Assembly: GCA_009602725.1 (NCBI GenBank)
Contig: WELB01000285.1
Span: 9,654-73,653, forward strand
Direction: 5' to 3'
Length of the DNA: 64,000 nt
Source: Spirogloea muscicola
Lineage: Eukaryota > Streptophyta > Zygnematophyceae > Spirogloeales > Spirogloeaceae
The translations under genes were made by a program, and so were the position numbers. Below are positions 51,301 to 63,426 of the stretch, piece after piece. Position 1 is the stretch's first letter. Each line of letters begins with the position of its first letter. The notes beneath the pieces are model-generated. The model was not told the origin of the DNA. It worked only from the letters and a program-made list of their open reading frames with translations, and made no database searches.

Positions 51301-54300
51301 CCTGCTTCTCAATGGGCGCTGATATTGCAGCTGGAGACATCTGGTGGCATGCGGCACGTTGTCAGAGACCTGAAGCCATCGCGCATCCAGGACATCTTTG
51401 CCATTCTGGCCCTTTACCGTCCTGGGTATGGCATCTCATTCACTCACTTCAGCAGCTGTTCTCTGATGAAGTGCTCCCTTTACAAAGCTGTAGCTTAGCT
51501 TGATAGTGGCCATGTCTGATGCCCTACAAACAGACCGTTGGATGCTGGTCTGGTGCAGGAGTACATTGATCGCAAGCACGGTGTGAAGCAGGCATGCCAC
51601 GACCCTGACCTTTTGAGTATCAACAAACTTTGTCTAGATCTATTAGCATAAGCTACCTGCCATCATTATGTGACATCTCCATGTTCTGCCCAACAAAGCA
51701 TTGCATTGCTTTAGAGTTGTCTTTGTCAAGTGCCGCTAACTGTGGTGCTGATCCTTGTCCTGATAGGTTGAATATGCCACTCCAGAGCTTGAGCCCATCC
51801 TGAAGGAGACCTATGGCGTGCTCCTTTATCAAGAGCAGATTATGCGCATGGCCAGGGACTTGGCAGGCTACAGCCTTGGCCAGGCAGATCTACTGCGGCG
51901 AGCTATGGGTAAAAAGAAGCGAGAAGATATGGAGAGGGAGCGCAAGAGGTTTGTGGGGGGTGCCCTTGACAAGGGTGTCGAGGCCAAGGTTGCTGAGGAG
52001 CTTTTCGAAACTATGGTGAGCGCCTGAGCTAGAGCATCGCATATATGCTAGGTGTGCCTACATCGACCCTCGACACATGGTGGTGATGAATTGTCCATAG
52101 TGACACAATGGTGGCTGCTTTGCATACATATTGATCAGCAGGAGCGAGACAACTTGCTTGTCTTCCTTCCAGAGGAGCCATGTACTTGATTCTGCTGAAT
52201 GATTCTTGGATTTTTTGGGTAAACAGGTAAAATTTTCAGAGTACTGCTTCAACAAGAGCCACAGTGCTGCGTACGGGTACATCACTTACATGACAGCGTA
52301 CTTGAAAGCAAACTATCCAGTTGCCTACATGGCTGCCCTCATGAGCTGTGCCGCCAGTGACACGGACAAGATAAGGCGCTACATTGCAGCGTGTCAAGCC
52401 ATGGGGATTGAGCTCCTCCTTCCTTGCCTGAATGAATCAAGAGAGGACTTCACTATCGCACGAGTTGGACTAGCAGCTGGACATCTGGAGGGGCTTCACG
52501 ATGACCGAGGAAGCTCTGCGAATGGTGCATTGTCTGCTGCCTTTGAGATCACAGACGTAGGGCACGGAGCAGGGAAGGAGGACAACTCATTGTCAGCTGA
52601 AAATTTGAGCAAATATCCAACTGGGGCTATATGGCATGGCCTTACAGCAGTGAGGCACATTGGCGAGGGACCCGTGGTAGCACTCCTCAAAATTCGAGAT
52701 GAAGGTGGCCCATTCAAGTCAGTGTTGGACTTGTGCGAGCGAGTGGATGTGAAGGTCGTGCCAAAGCGGGCTCTCAAAGCCCTCTCTGGCAGCGGCGCAC
52801 TGGACTGCTTGGGCGCTGATTACCCCGACGATGACGAGGAGGGAGATGGAGGAAGGAGGGGGGTGAATCGGGCCTGGATGTGGAAAGTACTTGAGGAAGA
52901 ACTTGACCGACGCTCAAAGGAGGCAATGAAGGAACGACGGCGAGCGGCAAAGGAAGAGAAGAAGCAGAAGCAGGACATGGACAGCCTGCCAAGTGGAACA
53001 GCAGCAAGCAGCAACGATAGCTTGTCCAGTGCATGCGCCAGGCAAGACGACGGAGGCGATGAGAAGGTGGATGGTGCAGTGATGCTCGAGGGAGAAGCTT
53101 CACAAACGGCCGAGATCGCCATGAGCCTGTCAGCGGTGAAGGCCAATACAGGGGAAGATGGTGGGGGCTTCGCTTTGAAGAAGGGCGCAAACAGAAAAGG
53201 GAGGCCTCGGAAAGCAAGTGTCATTGCAGATGCGGAGGCAAGCACCGCGGAAGCAGTGGAAAGCTTGGAGGAGGAGGAGGAGGAGGAGAGGAGGCAGGCA
53301 GCGCGGGTGCAGCAGAGCCGCGAGGAGCGGTGCAAGGAGCAGAAGGACCTGCTGGGGTACTGGCCAGATCACCCAATCGGCCCTCTGCTGGAGCGCCTGC
53401 CCGAGTGGTCGGTGCCTCTGAGGCTTTGCGATGCGGGTGAGCCGGAGAACGAAGGGAAGCTTGTGACTACGGCGGTGCTTGTCGGGGACACCACCGAGAA
53501 GGTGACCAAGGCTGGGCGCCACTATGCCACAGTGCAGCTGGATGACTGCACGGGACAGCTGGAGGGCGTCGTATTTGACCCCGCATACACCAGCGTCAAG
53601 GAGCTCTTCAGGGAGGACGCGCTGCTGCTGGTGTATGGCGAGCTGGAGCGGCGGGGGGACCGCAAGAGTGCCGGGAGGAACGAGGAGGCCGGTAGTGCCG
53701 AGCTGGGGCTTGGCTTGGCTTTGGCAGCTGCGAGCCCGGCCGACATGCAGATCAAGGTGCGCGGCGCGGTGGAGATTGACAAGGCGCGCATCGTGTGCGT
53801 GCAGCTGACGCCCACCGAGGCCACTGATACGAGCAAGCAGAACATCCTGGAGCGGGTTTTGGCTGGGAGGGCCTTGCAGCAGCGAGGCAGGCGGCGGAAG
53901 AACCAGGTCATCAATACCGTCCCTGTTGTCATCACGATCATCCCTGAGGGTGAGGGCGACAATGCCTTGGGGCTGGCAGATACGACAGCCTTCCACTCGG
54001 AAATCCGGGAGGGTGATGGTGCTACCACCGCACAGCAGCTCGGGGACGAGGGCGAGAGGGCACTCGACCTAACCAGGTTAGGGGAGGCCGGCTGTTTGGA
54101 GTACGTCTATTTCGGCCCCACCTCAAACACAGTAAGCAAATCCACAACCGCAGTAGCAATAATGGTTACCTGGCTATATGACAGAAATTTTCCATGGCTC
54201 TGTATTTTCATGCTCCACATTTGCATTGTTGTCTGCAGTCTGCATGTCGATTTTGCTGACAATGGACGCAGCCTGTTTTCTATCCCCAGGACGATGCAGA

Positions 54301-54511
54301 CGCCACGGCACGCAAACTCAGAGCTGCAGGTTTCCAGGTTGACGTCAGGCCCTTGCTCTTGGACAAGCAGCTCGCATCAGCCACACGTGCCCATAAGCTG
54401 CAGAAGCCACCCATCCACAGCAACTGCAAGAGCCAGTCACTTGCAGCTGACGCTGCTCCAGGCACCCCACACATTGCAGGCCAGACTCTCTCAGACTCTT
54501 TGGTAGTCTAG
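45320..54511 (+). CDS. dnaE: Bacterial-type DNA polymerase III alpha subunit (DnaE), nuclear, intron-split
   Basis: About 24 exons. Firm ones are 45,320-45,739, 45,977-46,043, 46,283-46,403, 46,571-46,658, 47,179-47,239, 47,620-47,725, 47,889-47,972, 48,291-48,422, 48,607-48,690, 48,855-48,986, 49,231-49,289, 49,389-49,456, 49,597-49,682, 49,946-50,092, 50,313-50,408, 50,579-50,686, 50,890-51,141, 51,331-51,425, 51,534-51,591, 51,767-52,015, 52,227-54,131 and 54,290-54,511. Short exons near 46,870, 47,240-47,620 and 48,250 are unresolved. Product at least 1,540 residues. An Arg/Ser/Ala-rich leader precedes the PHP domain ([22 protein letters not shown]). The C-family palm has PDIDTDFC and KMDLLGLK (the three metal-binding Asp), plus [12 protein letters not shown] and [11 protein letters not shown] charged insert (about 52,830-53,340) precedes an OB fold ([16 protein letters not shown]). 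The intron after 51,591 is GC-AG. The alternative start at 45,377 (MWRGGL) would shorten the leader. Confidence 0.95.
46447..46493. repeat. Poly(C) tract with one N in a DnaE intron
   Basis: About 46 C bases, interrupted by one unresolved base at about 46,474, lie in the 167-base intron between 46,403 and 46,571. Length is probably uncertain. Confidence 0.9.
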
Positions 54512-55288
54512 ATGCTTCTGTAGATTCTCAGAGTTGTGCCACTTCAGCTTAGGAGAGGCGACCTGGCGATCATCTAAGTTGACTAGTGCAATTAAATGTG
54601 CCGGTCGACTTCCCGTGTTTATGCACTTGACCCTGTCCAATTATTTCGAGATCTGTCAGCAAGAGCATCTTAAATCCTGCTGGAAAGCCAACTATACATG
54701 TTGACGAAGTGGAGCGGTCTCTGGACACGCATGGCTCGCGAAAGCGATAAGATGTGCGTCATTGCTGGCACTGGTGAAGGAGCTCGTCCGATATGATATC
54801 TCCTTCTCATTGACAGCAATAGGCAATTGTGCGCGCATCACAGATTTACCTGGCCTGAAGGATCTGCAAAGGGAAAAGCTCCAGATTGGGGGGGGGGGGA
54901 GCGTGAAACAGATCAATGAATGAATGAGCCTTCTATCCTGCTGGGAGGAGGGGAAGGTGCGGCAGGACAAAGCAAAGGCAAGAAATTCGTCCGAAGGCTG
55001 ACAAGGGGGGCTCGCTAGGGACCTGTAAAAGGCAAGTGAGCCGGCACATGACTGTGTGGCATGCTTTATAGTGAAAGTGGCAGACTGAGGATTTGGAACA
55101 GGCTCTGTGCAGATGCTTCTGGTGCACACACTCCCGAATTGAGAAGACAAGCAGCATACTCGACTGCTTGTACTCTGCGCAGCAGTCACATGTGGCCCCC
55201 ACTATTGCGTATGTATGTACCTGGGGGCTGCGAAGCTTCCGGCGCCTAGTCCGGACACGGTCCAAGCGTTGACTCTGTCCCGCCTGCG
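54512..55288. other. Shared 3' region of convergent DnaE and KEA genes
   Basis: There are 777 bases between the two stop codons. I see no coding exon. A short poly(G) run lies near 54,890. Confidence 0.5.
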
Positions 55289-58200
55289 TCACCTGTGATG
55301 GTGCTCGCTCTCAGAGCCGCCCCGCCAGCTCTTGCCGCCGCTGCCACCGCTACCGCCCATGCCCAGCATCGCCGACAGGGGCCGCCGCATCATCGCCCGG
55401 CTGGGTGTGGTCGGCGACAGGAGCGCGGCCTTCCCGACTCCCCCGCCGCCACCTCCCGCCTCCTCGCCCACCTCCTCCGCCTCCTCCTCCCGGCCCTCGT
55501 CGGCCCTCCCCGAGTCCCTCCTCGTGAGTGACGAAGCATAGTCGCTGCAACGACGCGCGTCAACATCCGTAAATACGTGCGTGCGGCACTGCATCCACTA
55601 ACTACTCTAGACCAAATGACCAAGCTCAACCTCAGGATCTAAGTCATCTCCAACCCCTGATTCAAATACTAGAATATCACTCATCTGCAATCTGTGAAGC
55701 ATGCTGCCAACTTTCCAGCAAAGTGGAGAGACAGTGAAGCTGAGGCTCACCTTGGAGAGTAGTCGGCGGCAACCTGGGACTGCATGAGGGGGGTCTGCGG
55801 GGATGCCGCAACGTCCAGGCCGTCCAGTGCCGCAGCGGCCTTGGCGCCGCCACGTGGCCGCTTGGTCATCGAGTCTGCCTCCTCCCGGTGGTTCGTGATG
55901 ACCAGTGGAAGCATCTGGTGGTCCTTGTCGTTACCGCTGTAGCGCACTTTCTTGCCGCCTCCAAGGCTCTGCTCCCAATGCAGAACAAGGCAAGCGGAGG
56001 ACCTCAACCCCAGCTCTGACATGACACACCTCTGCAGCACCAGCTAAGCCCAATTCTGGCGAGAAACAATCAAGAGTAACAACGGTAGCTGCTCCCAACA
56101 GCTCCCATTAGATCTGCCAAATTGGCCTATGAAGGTCAAAATTTTGCTACAGCAACTTCATCAGTATTGAGCAATGAAGGCATACAGGTGGCAACTGGCA
56201 GTCAAGCTAGATCATGCCCGTGGGGCGAAATGGCATCAGGAGGCAGCTGAATAAGTAGTGGTATTCTTCCATACCTGGGTCGCAAGGATGTACGGCACGA
56301 GCTTGAAAGCGAAGGGCGTGAGCACCAGCGAAAGTGCAGTGGTGCCCATGAGGAGGAGGTACACCTGGCGTGACACAAGGTTGAGTGCCTGGGCACGGCT
56401 TAGGAGCACGAACGAAAACTCCCCAATCTGCGCGAGCGCAATGCCCACGCTTACCGCCGTGCTCGCCGTGTACCCGAAGACCTTCACCTGCGGCCTCGAA
56501 AAGGCATAAGAGCATGAGGCATGAGGCAGCAGCCAGTTCATGGACATGTGTGAGGACGTCGGTGTCAGTGCAAAGCCATTCTTAAGAATGATATGCAAGC
56601 AGCAATGAAGAGCTGCTATCCCAGAAGGCAATAAGATGGTATTGATATCGATCCATCCATTGCTCACCTAGTCATTTCTTACAAAGACTTATGCATTTGC
56701 TATACATTCTGTCTTCATATAGAAGAGGCATGAGATTGTGCAATTGAATATGATTGTATCATGAGTCAGGACAACGTTCTTACCACAACAGCAATGAGGA
56801 GCGCCTTGCCAAAGAAGACCACGGCGAGGGCGGTGAGAAGTATGTCCTTGTGCTGCCACAGGAACACGGGGTGCATGACCATGCCAATGCTCGCCAGGAA
56901 GAGCGCTGCGAAGATGTTGCGAATTGGCTCGACCTGGTGCAGAGTCCGCTCGCTGTAAGCATTCCCTGCTTGCACCCCAGCCATAAGATAGTCTGACTTT
57001 AGACTTTGAAGGTCAAGATTAAGAGAATGGTCTTCAGGCTTAGCATCCAGAATTTAGAACTGTAAGGTGATCAGCTAGATGCCAAGCTCTACATGATCTG
57101 CTGCTCTTATATCAAATAGTGCCATAAGCCCCAACTTCAGTTGCATCAATCTGTGTGCAATGGCCTCAGCTGCAATAAGAGAAGGTGCACAATGCCAGGC
57201 ACTAAGAACGTAACAGGGGTATGCCGTACACAGAGCAGCAACGCAAGTGCGTACCTGACAGCATGAGGCCACCAACAAATGCCCCAACTTCCAGGCTGAG
57301 GCCGGTCCACTCGCTGAGGAGCGCAACTGAGAGGCATACAGCAACGACGGCCATCTGGTAGAGCTCTGAGTTGCACTTGACGAGCCGCATGAGAGTGCGC
57401 AGGAAACGGGGGATGAGGAGCTTTGCCGCGGCCCAGGCCAGGAGGCAGAAGGCAACAAGAAGCACAAGCTCCCGGCCCAGGGCGTACAGGATGGCAACAA
57501 CGCCGCCCGTCTTGGATGCGAGCGCCGGCATGACCGCCAGGAGGATGCCAAGCGCGCAATCCTGCAGGATGAGGGTCCCCAGCATAATCTGCAGATGGAA
57601 GCCGAGCAGGAAATAGTGGTGAAGGAGTGGCCTGGTTAGTAAGTCCTGTTACACTGCCACAATGCATGAAGTCAAGCTGTTGTGAGGGATGACGATGAAG
57701 GTATGAGGACAATGCAGAACATGTCAGCCAAGCTGCCATAGCTGGCAGGTATACCTTACATGACTTCACATGAAGACTGACATGCCAATACTAGGGTCGC
57801 TTGTGGTCATGTACTTGTTGAGTCCTCACCTGGCCATGCTCTGTGTTGCTCATGTTGGAATCCATCAGGCACTTGAGCACAACAGCAGTTGATGACATTG
57901 ACAGAAAGGCACCTGCTTGTAACGAGCACTGTGCTTCAGAGGTGTAGCTTATAAACTTCAATGCTTCATGTCAGGCGAGTAACAAGGCAATTGACATCTG
58001 CAAGTTGTCCTTGACTTGATGTAATGTACCAGTCATGTATGACTGAGGAGTACATGACAAAAGCATGAGGCCTGATGTTACCAATTCGAAAGCCTGAGCC
58101 ATACCTACAAAGATGCCCTGAGGAGCAGAGGACCCCAGCAGACCGCCCAGGAGTATGGCAAAGCCAATCTGCAGCGCTCCTCCGCCCAGCGCGACGCTGT

Positions 58201-60602
58201 GCACGCCCTGCATCTTGGAGATGTTGAACTCCACCCCCAGCGCAAAGAGGAGGAAAACGACTCCGAACTGCGCCAGCGTCTCCACCTGCATAACAATTCA
58301 ATTCAGATGGGGATCAAAGGCCAAGAGTCAGTGTGCAAACAAGCCATCTTCAGAGGGTTTAAGCGCATGGCAGCAGAGTCGCACACTCCAGGTAAGCCCT
58401 CGGGTGAAGAAGCTACAAGCTGCTGGCATCTTGCACTCGGAGCATGACTGCACTCGCACCTGAACGAGCTCATGGATCAGCTTGAGCCCACCGGGCCCAA
58501 CGACCATGCCGGCGGCGAGGTACCCCAGGATCAGTGGCTGCCCAAGCATGCCGCAGATCAAGCCGCCGACAGCTGCCGCAACAATGATCTGCACCTCCAG
58601 AGGAGCTGAGGAAACTAAGGCCCTGAGCAAGCAGCAGGTGCTGGCACAGTGCTCTATCTGCATCAGTAAGCTCCTGCACCATGCATGCCTGCCAAACCCA
58701 TCGGCGCAGTATGTCATCGCATCTTGAACTCTAGGATGAACCCCAGCCCTCTGACATGCTGGACAAGCTTGAATCAAATCCTTTCTTACCTTGACTATGT
58801 CTGAGATGAGAGTCAGATCCTCCTGCAGCTGCATCTGGGAGCCCTTGCCGGGGTTGCTGATGACGTACTCATTGTCCTGCGACAATAAACGCACGCTTGC
58901 GCGTAAGCTTGCAAGCAGGACTGGGCCTCCACGAGCATGCACGGGCATGGGATGCTCAGCATGTCTTCTGGATGGAGGGGGGAGCTGCTGCTTGAGTGCA
59001 CCTTGGAGTCAATGAGGCGGGGGAGGTCGTCCACGGCCTCGTTCTCCTCCTTCTCGCTCTGCTTCTGCTTGGCCGCCTCGTCCATGTCCTTCGCCTTGGC
59101 CTGGTCCTTGCCCAATTCCTCGGCAGACTTGCCGCCCATTGCCACAGCAACCTCAGAAGCATTGACAGCAGTTTCATTCTGGCGGCACACAAGAGAGTAA
59201 CAGCCAATGTGTCATGGTCACATTTGTCATGAAGGACCAATTTAGGGTAAGACCCAAAGCAAACTCAGTAACATCATCAATTTGCACTCTTTACATTAGT
59301 AGCGGATGCTGACCTTGGGCCGCAGCTGCTCCTTGGAGGCCCCCCCGAAGAACGTCTCCAGCCACGGCTTGTGGTCCCCGGTCCCTGCTTGACCACCATC
59401 ACGCTCCTTGTCCTCCTCCTTCTCCACGAGAGCCCCCTGAGCTCCCGCGCCACCGCCATCAGCCGCCCTGGCCTGGCCGTCGTCCTCCCTCCCGGCCTCG
59501 TCGTCTGCTGGCGGGGGCATAGCCGGCACTCTGCAATCACAGCAAGAAACTCAGCCAAGACCAGTTTTGCCTGGCCACTCATCTGACAACACTCGTGTGA
59601 CAAACCAGGTCGTCAAAGCCCTTACTTCCTGCCGGACACTACAGCACTACAACGAACACTGAACGAGCACCGAGGGCGACATGCGACTGCGGTCGCCCCA
59701 GGAAGGCATCAGAGCACACCGCCAACGTCACTCCCTGATGACGGCAGCTGACCTGTGGTGGTGCTTCCCGACGCGCGCCACGGTCTCCAGCACCGCCTCC
59801 TGCTTCTCCAGGGTCTCGTTGAAGCGGCCAGCTCCCTGGCCGCTCCCCAACGGGCAGCGCTGCCGTCAGATGCGGCGCAGCCGCGACCGGCAGATGGACG
59901 AGCTGCCCCTGGCCATGCCCTGGATCGAGTGCAGCGAGGTCGACCGGGACTGCCTCCGCAGACGTGAGCGGGAGACGATGCCGACGCAGGCAGCTGACAC
60001 TCTCCCACTCGACCGCAAGTCACAAGCCCTGCCCCTTCTCGCCAGCAGTTCGCCGGCGCATCCAGACGGTGACCTCAGCCGCGACGCAGTGGCACAGGTG
60101 GAGGACGACGGCCTAAAGTGACGACGCGCTGCTCGACGTTCCCGGGCCGAGGCGAAGGCCGTCGGGGCTTCCGATTCCAACGCGCGCGAAGCCAGTGCCA
60201 CGGCGGCATAGGAGTGATCACCTGCTCCTCCACGTCCTCCAGGCTGTCCAGCATCTTGTTGAACGTGGCCTGCATGTCCTCGCCGCCCTTGGCCGCCGCG
60301 TCCTTGCCCTCGATGTCCTCGTCGTAGTGCTCCGGATTCTCGTCCACAGCAGCGGCCCCGTCGTGGCGGTCGTCGACGAGCCTGCGCCGGGGCATGGCCG
60401 GCGGGTCGTCGAAGGGGCGCGCATCTAGCTGGCCCGCCGCAGCATCGCCGCCGCCGCGGACGGCGGCGCCGAGCGGGTCCTGCCGCAGCGCCGACGCCGG
60501 CGGCAGCCGGCACAGCGCCGCGCAGGCGCTTAACGAGTGAGTGGCTGAGGCTCTGAGAAGTGGCAGCCATCTCTGCGTCTCCTGCAGGTGGTGCAGCTCC
60601 GC
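55289..60602 (-). CDS. KEA-type potassium (cation)/proton antiporter, CPA2 family, 5' end incomplete
   Basis: Thirteen exons read (60,602)-60,222, 59,835-59,753, 59,530-59,314, 59,178-59,002, 58,876-58,790, 58,588-58,460, 58,285-58,105, 57,912-57,830, 57,588-57,255, 56,965-56,784, 56,487-56,275, 56,043-55,751 and 55,520-55,289. They join in phase to about 860 residues. An acidic, probably lumenal N-terminal part (EKQEAVLETVARVGKHHH, LPRLIDSKDNEYVISNP) precedes a transporter core: GLICGMLGQPLILGYLAAG, FGVVFLLFALGVEFNISKM, AFLSMSSTAVVLKCLMDSN, TLILQDCALGILLAVMP, EPIRNIFAALFLASIGM and ALAQIGEFSFVLLSRAQ. The best match is plant KEA4-6, endomembrane K+/H+ exchangers. A hydrophobic run (LSACAALCRLPPASA) may be a signal peptide, but the start is lost near the lone N at 60,603. 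A long Gly/Ser/His tail closes the protein. Confidence 0.94.
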
Positions 60603-60603
60603 N

Positions 60604-61700
60604 GGGAGGGGCCACACGGTGGCTGTGGGGGGAGGCCGGGGAGAGGGAGAGAGGAGGGGGGGGTGGTAACGGATGGCCATCCCCCGGTCGGCGAGACGCG
60701 CTCTCTAAGGCGGGACCGTTGCCCGTGGGGTTGCGAAATCGTTTCTGTGAGCGAATGCCCCCAGATCGAGCCGATCGGACGGCGTTGGTGGCTCGGAGCT
60801 CCGACTGCTGCCCCCCGGCGTCTGTAAGGCACACCAAATGTCGTCAAAATTGGATCCGTGGTGTATTCAATGCCCGGCCATCGCCGATCGGACGGTGCAC
60901 CGTGAATCTTGCCGCGCACGGAGGAGGACGGGTCCTCTGCGGGCAGAGAGCCTAACCAGTGTGTGGCAGCCGGCAGGGCCTTCCGGGCCTGCCGAGGCTG
61001 GGCGGTGCACGTGCCGGGCGGGGGCAGGTTACTCGATAATCGCCGGGCCCCCGCCTCCGAGAAAGAGAAAGACGCTTCCAAGAGAGGGCGGTGGCTGGGA
61101 GAGGCCAGCCCAGGAAAAAGATATAAGCAGGTCCGAAGGGGCCAGGGAAAGCGCAAAAGCATATACAGAGGCAAGTAGCTACCAAACACTCAGTGACTCT
61201 TCTCGAAGGGCGCGCCATTCTTCTTCTTCTTGAGATAATGCTCGCCCATAGAGAAGAAGGGCTGGCAAAGCCAGCCCAAAAAGAATGGACAATGTCCGAA
61301 GCCAAAGACAGCAAGCGCGGCCAGATTAACTGGTGGCTGGCCCAAAAGAATGGACAAGGTCTGAAGGAGTCGGAGTGCTTGTTGTGCTTCGTACTTCCCC
61401 TGGCCCCTTCTCGTCCTTTGTTCATTCTTTTCTGGGCTGGCTTTTTCCCGTTCCGTGGCCCCAGTGGCCCCCCCGTTCTGCCATAGCCTCTTCAGGCCCC
61501 GCAGTCGCTGCTTAGCTCGAGTTTGGCCCCTTCGAACCTTGTCAATTCTTTTCGGGCTGGCTTCTCACAGCCCTTGCCCCCATTGGGAGAGCCACTTCTT
61601 CTGCCAATGGGCTGGCTGTTCTCAAGGTTTTTCCAGCCCCTATCCTCAATGGGCGAGCCCTTCTCTCGAGTGCTAAGGACTGAGACAGCAGTAAGCGAAC
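60604..61700. repeat. Repeat block with dense hairpin units
   Basis: After the lone N at 60,603 come about 400 bases of unassigned GC-rich DNA in which 'gatcggacgg' occurs twice (about 60,774 and 60,888). Hairpin units follow near 61,095 (-), 61,260 (palindromic core), 61,320-61,365 (-), 61,435 and 61,553 (+). No gene was seen. Confidence 0.6.
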
Positions 61701-61830
61701 TCTCAGTAACCTCTCGTCAGTAGATGCAAAACTGAATAGCTAGCAGGCGGAAAGACATCGCCCTGACGGAAGGCGGAGGCCGCCGCCAGAGCGCGGCCTG
61801 CGCACAAGTGGACCGCAAATGAAAAAGGAG
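61700..61830 (-). mobile_element. LINE-like 3' end fragment
   Basis: This is the reverse complement of the C-terminal coding end seen at 4,390-4,505 (the region encoding AVHLRAGRAL and the VFPPAS/LHLLT part). Only about 130 bases survive. A minus-strand hairpin unit follows at about 61,890-61,950. Confidence 0.6.
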
Positions 61831-61989
61831 CCGGAAAAGGACTACACTACAAAACACAAGACGATGCAGCGGGCTCACTACAGAGAAAAGCGCGGCCAGA
61901 TTGACTGGTGGCTGGGAGAGGCCAGCCCAAAGAAATGGACAACATCTGCTGGAGCCGGAGTGCTAAGTACTAAGACAGCAGCAAAGAAG

Positions 61990-62720
61990 ACTCAGTAACT
62001 AGTCAGTAGATGCAAGTCGGAATGAGTAGCCTTAAGGCGGATAGCAGGCGGATCCCCTGGCCCCCTTCTCGTACTTTGTTCCTTCTTAGGGCTGGCTTTT
62101 CCAGCCCCTATCCTCAATGGGCGAATCCTTTCTCCTTGATAGACGTACCCGCAAGTGAGCAACATCAAGCCTGAGTAGCTCGCTGCAGGGAAAGAGGCGC
62201 TCCGCCGAGACCCAGAGGCGGCGGCACGGCCTGCTCGCTTGTGGACGGCGTAGGCAAGGGATCGTTGAAACGATACCGCCAGGCGCATTCGGAATACTTG
62301 GGCGAGCGAAACGGCGGCGTTGAAGCCGGGCATCGGGCATCGCCCCTGGCAGACCCGGCCGCCGGGCAATGGCCTGACGGGCAAGCCGCTGGAGGAGATC
62401 CAGCCAGCGGCTGCCAAAAGCCCCGTGAACATCTATCGCCAGGGCCGCGAATTCATCACCAACCGGGTGATCGGCGTATTTTCGCTCTTTGCCCCGGGTC
62501 GCCAGGCCAACTAGGTGCCCTGCAATCGACGCCGATCTGGTGGGATTGGCGGAGTCGATGCAATCAGTTGTCACCACATCGGCGATGATGCGAGGACCGC
62601 CGCCGGGCGGAATGGCGACGTCGGCGCGTCGAGTATGGGGCTGGCCGTTCGCGCCCGGCTGGATGGGCATTATTGAGGTGTTTTCCACAGCCACCTTGAA
62701 GCATGAACACCCCCTGCATG
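61990..62720 (-). mobile_element. LINE-like C-terminal fragment
   Basis: The best-preserved copy of the D...D...K block: HTRRADVAIPPGGGPRIIAD, then VVTTDCIDSANP, ATRGKERKYADHPVGDEF and AIDVHGAFGSRWLDLLQRL. It decays toward its 3' end. A separate 3' tip with the shared terminal motif lies near 62,000. Confidence 0.7.
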
Positions 62721-62827
62721 CCATCTCGCATGAGGTCGTGGGAACCGGTCTGCTCGCTCCCGTGCGCGCAACGGAGGATATGCGCAGCCAGCTCCGCAGG
62801 GGCGGCGTGACGGGCACCGCACTCGCA

Positions 62828-63234
62828 CTAAAGCAGCAGCAGGTCGGAGAAACTAGTGTCCTGGTAGCGGGTCCCCTGGCTAGGGCCAGTGGCGGCAGCA
62901 AGGGCACGACCGGCGCGGAGATGCAGCGCGCAAGCCATGGACCGCTGCAGCGAGACGGCCAAGCGCATGCGATACACCTGCGCCGGGAGCCTGCTGCATG
63001 GAAGTCCACCGGCTCCCCAAGGCTGCGGCGGGCGAAAGCGTGGCGGGAGAGTTTGTTGAGTAGCTCGAGCCACCTAGCGCCAGGTGCACCGTGGGTGTCG
63101 ATGGCGAAGCGGGAAGAACTCGTAATCCTGCGGATGAGGTCAGCGTGTTTGAGCTCCTGGCCCGGGCGGCGCAGGCCACCCGAAGAACAAGCTGCTCTTA
63201 AAGCAAACAAGGGGGGCGACACAACAGCTCTCAA
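62828..63234 (-). mobile_element. LINE-like C-terminal fragment, second copy in tandem
   Basis: This encodes FAIDTHGAPGARWLELLNKL, then QVYRMRLAVSLQRSMACALH and ends in a SFSDLLLL tip. It lies just upstream of, and in the same orientation as, the previous copy. Confidence 0.65.
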
Positions 63235-63426
63235 TATAAGGCAGGGGCTGCAGATAGAAGAGAGAGAGAAGGACGCTTCCAGGAGAGGGCAAGGGCTGTG
63301 AGAAGTGGCTCTCCTGATGGAGGCAAGGGCTGTTAACAGCCAGCCCCAAATAATTTGACAAGGTTCAAAGGGGCCAATCTACGAAGGGCCAAAAGCGCTG
63401 TCTTAGAATTGGGAAGGATGACCCAC

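Noticed and set aside
52496-54028. Minus-strand open frames of 90-290 residues
   Set aside because: They are antisense to the large DnaE exon.
60075-60837. Overlapping minus frames starting MAIRYH or MVCLTD
   Set aside because: They run through the lone N at 60,603 into repeats. Only the frame with the DENPEHYDED segment fits the KEA exon.
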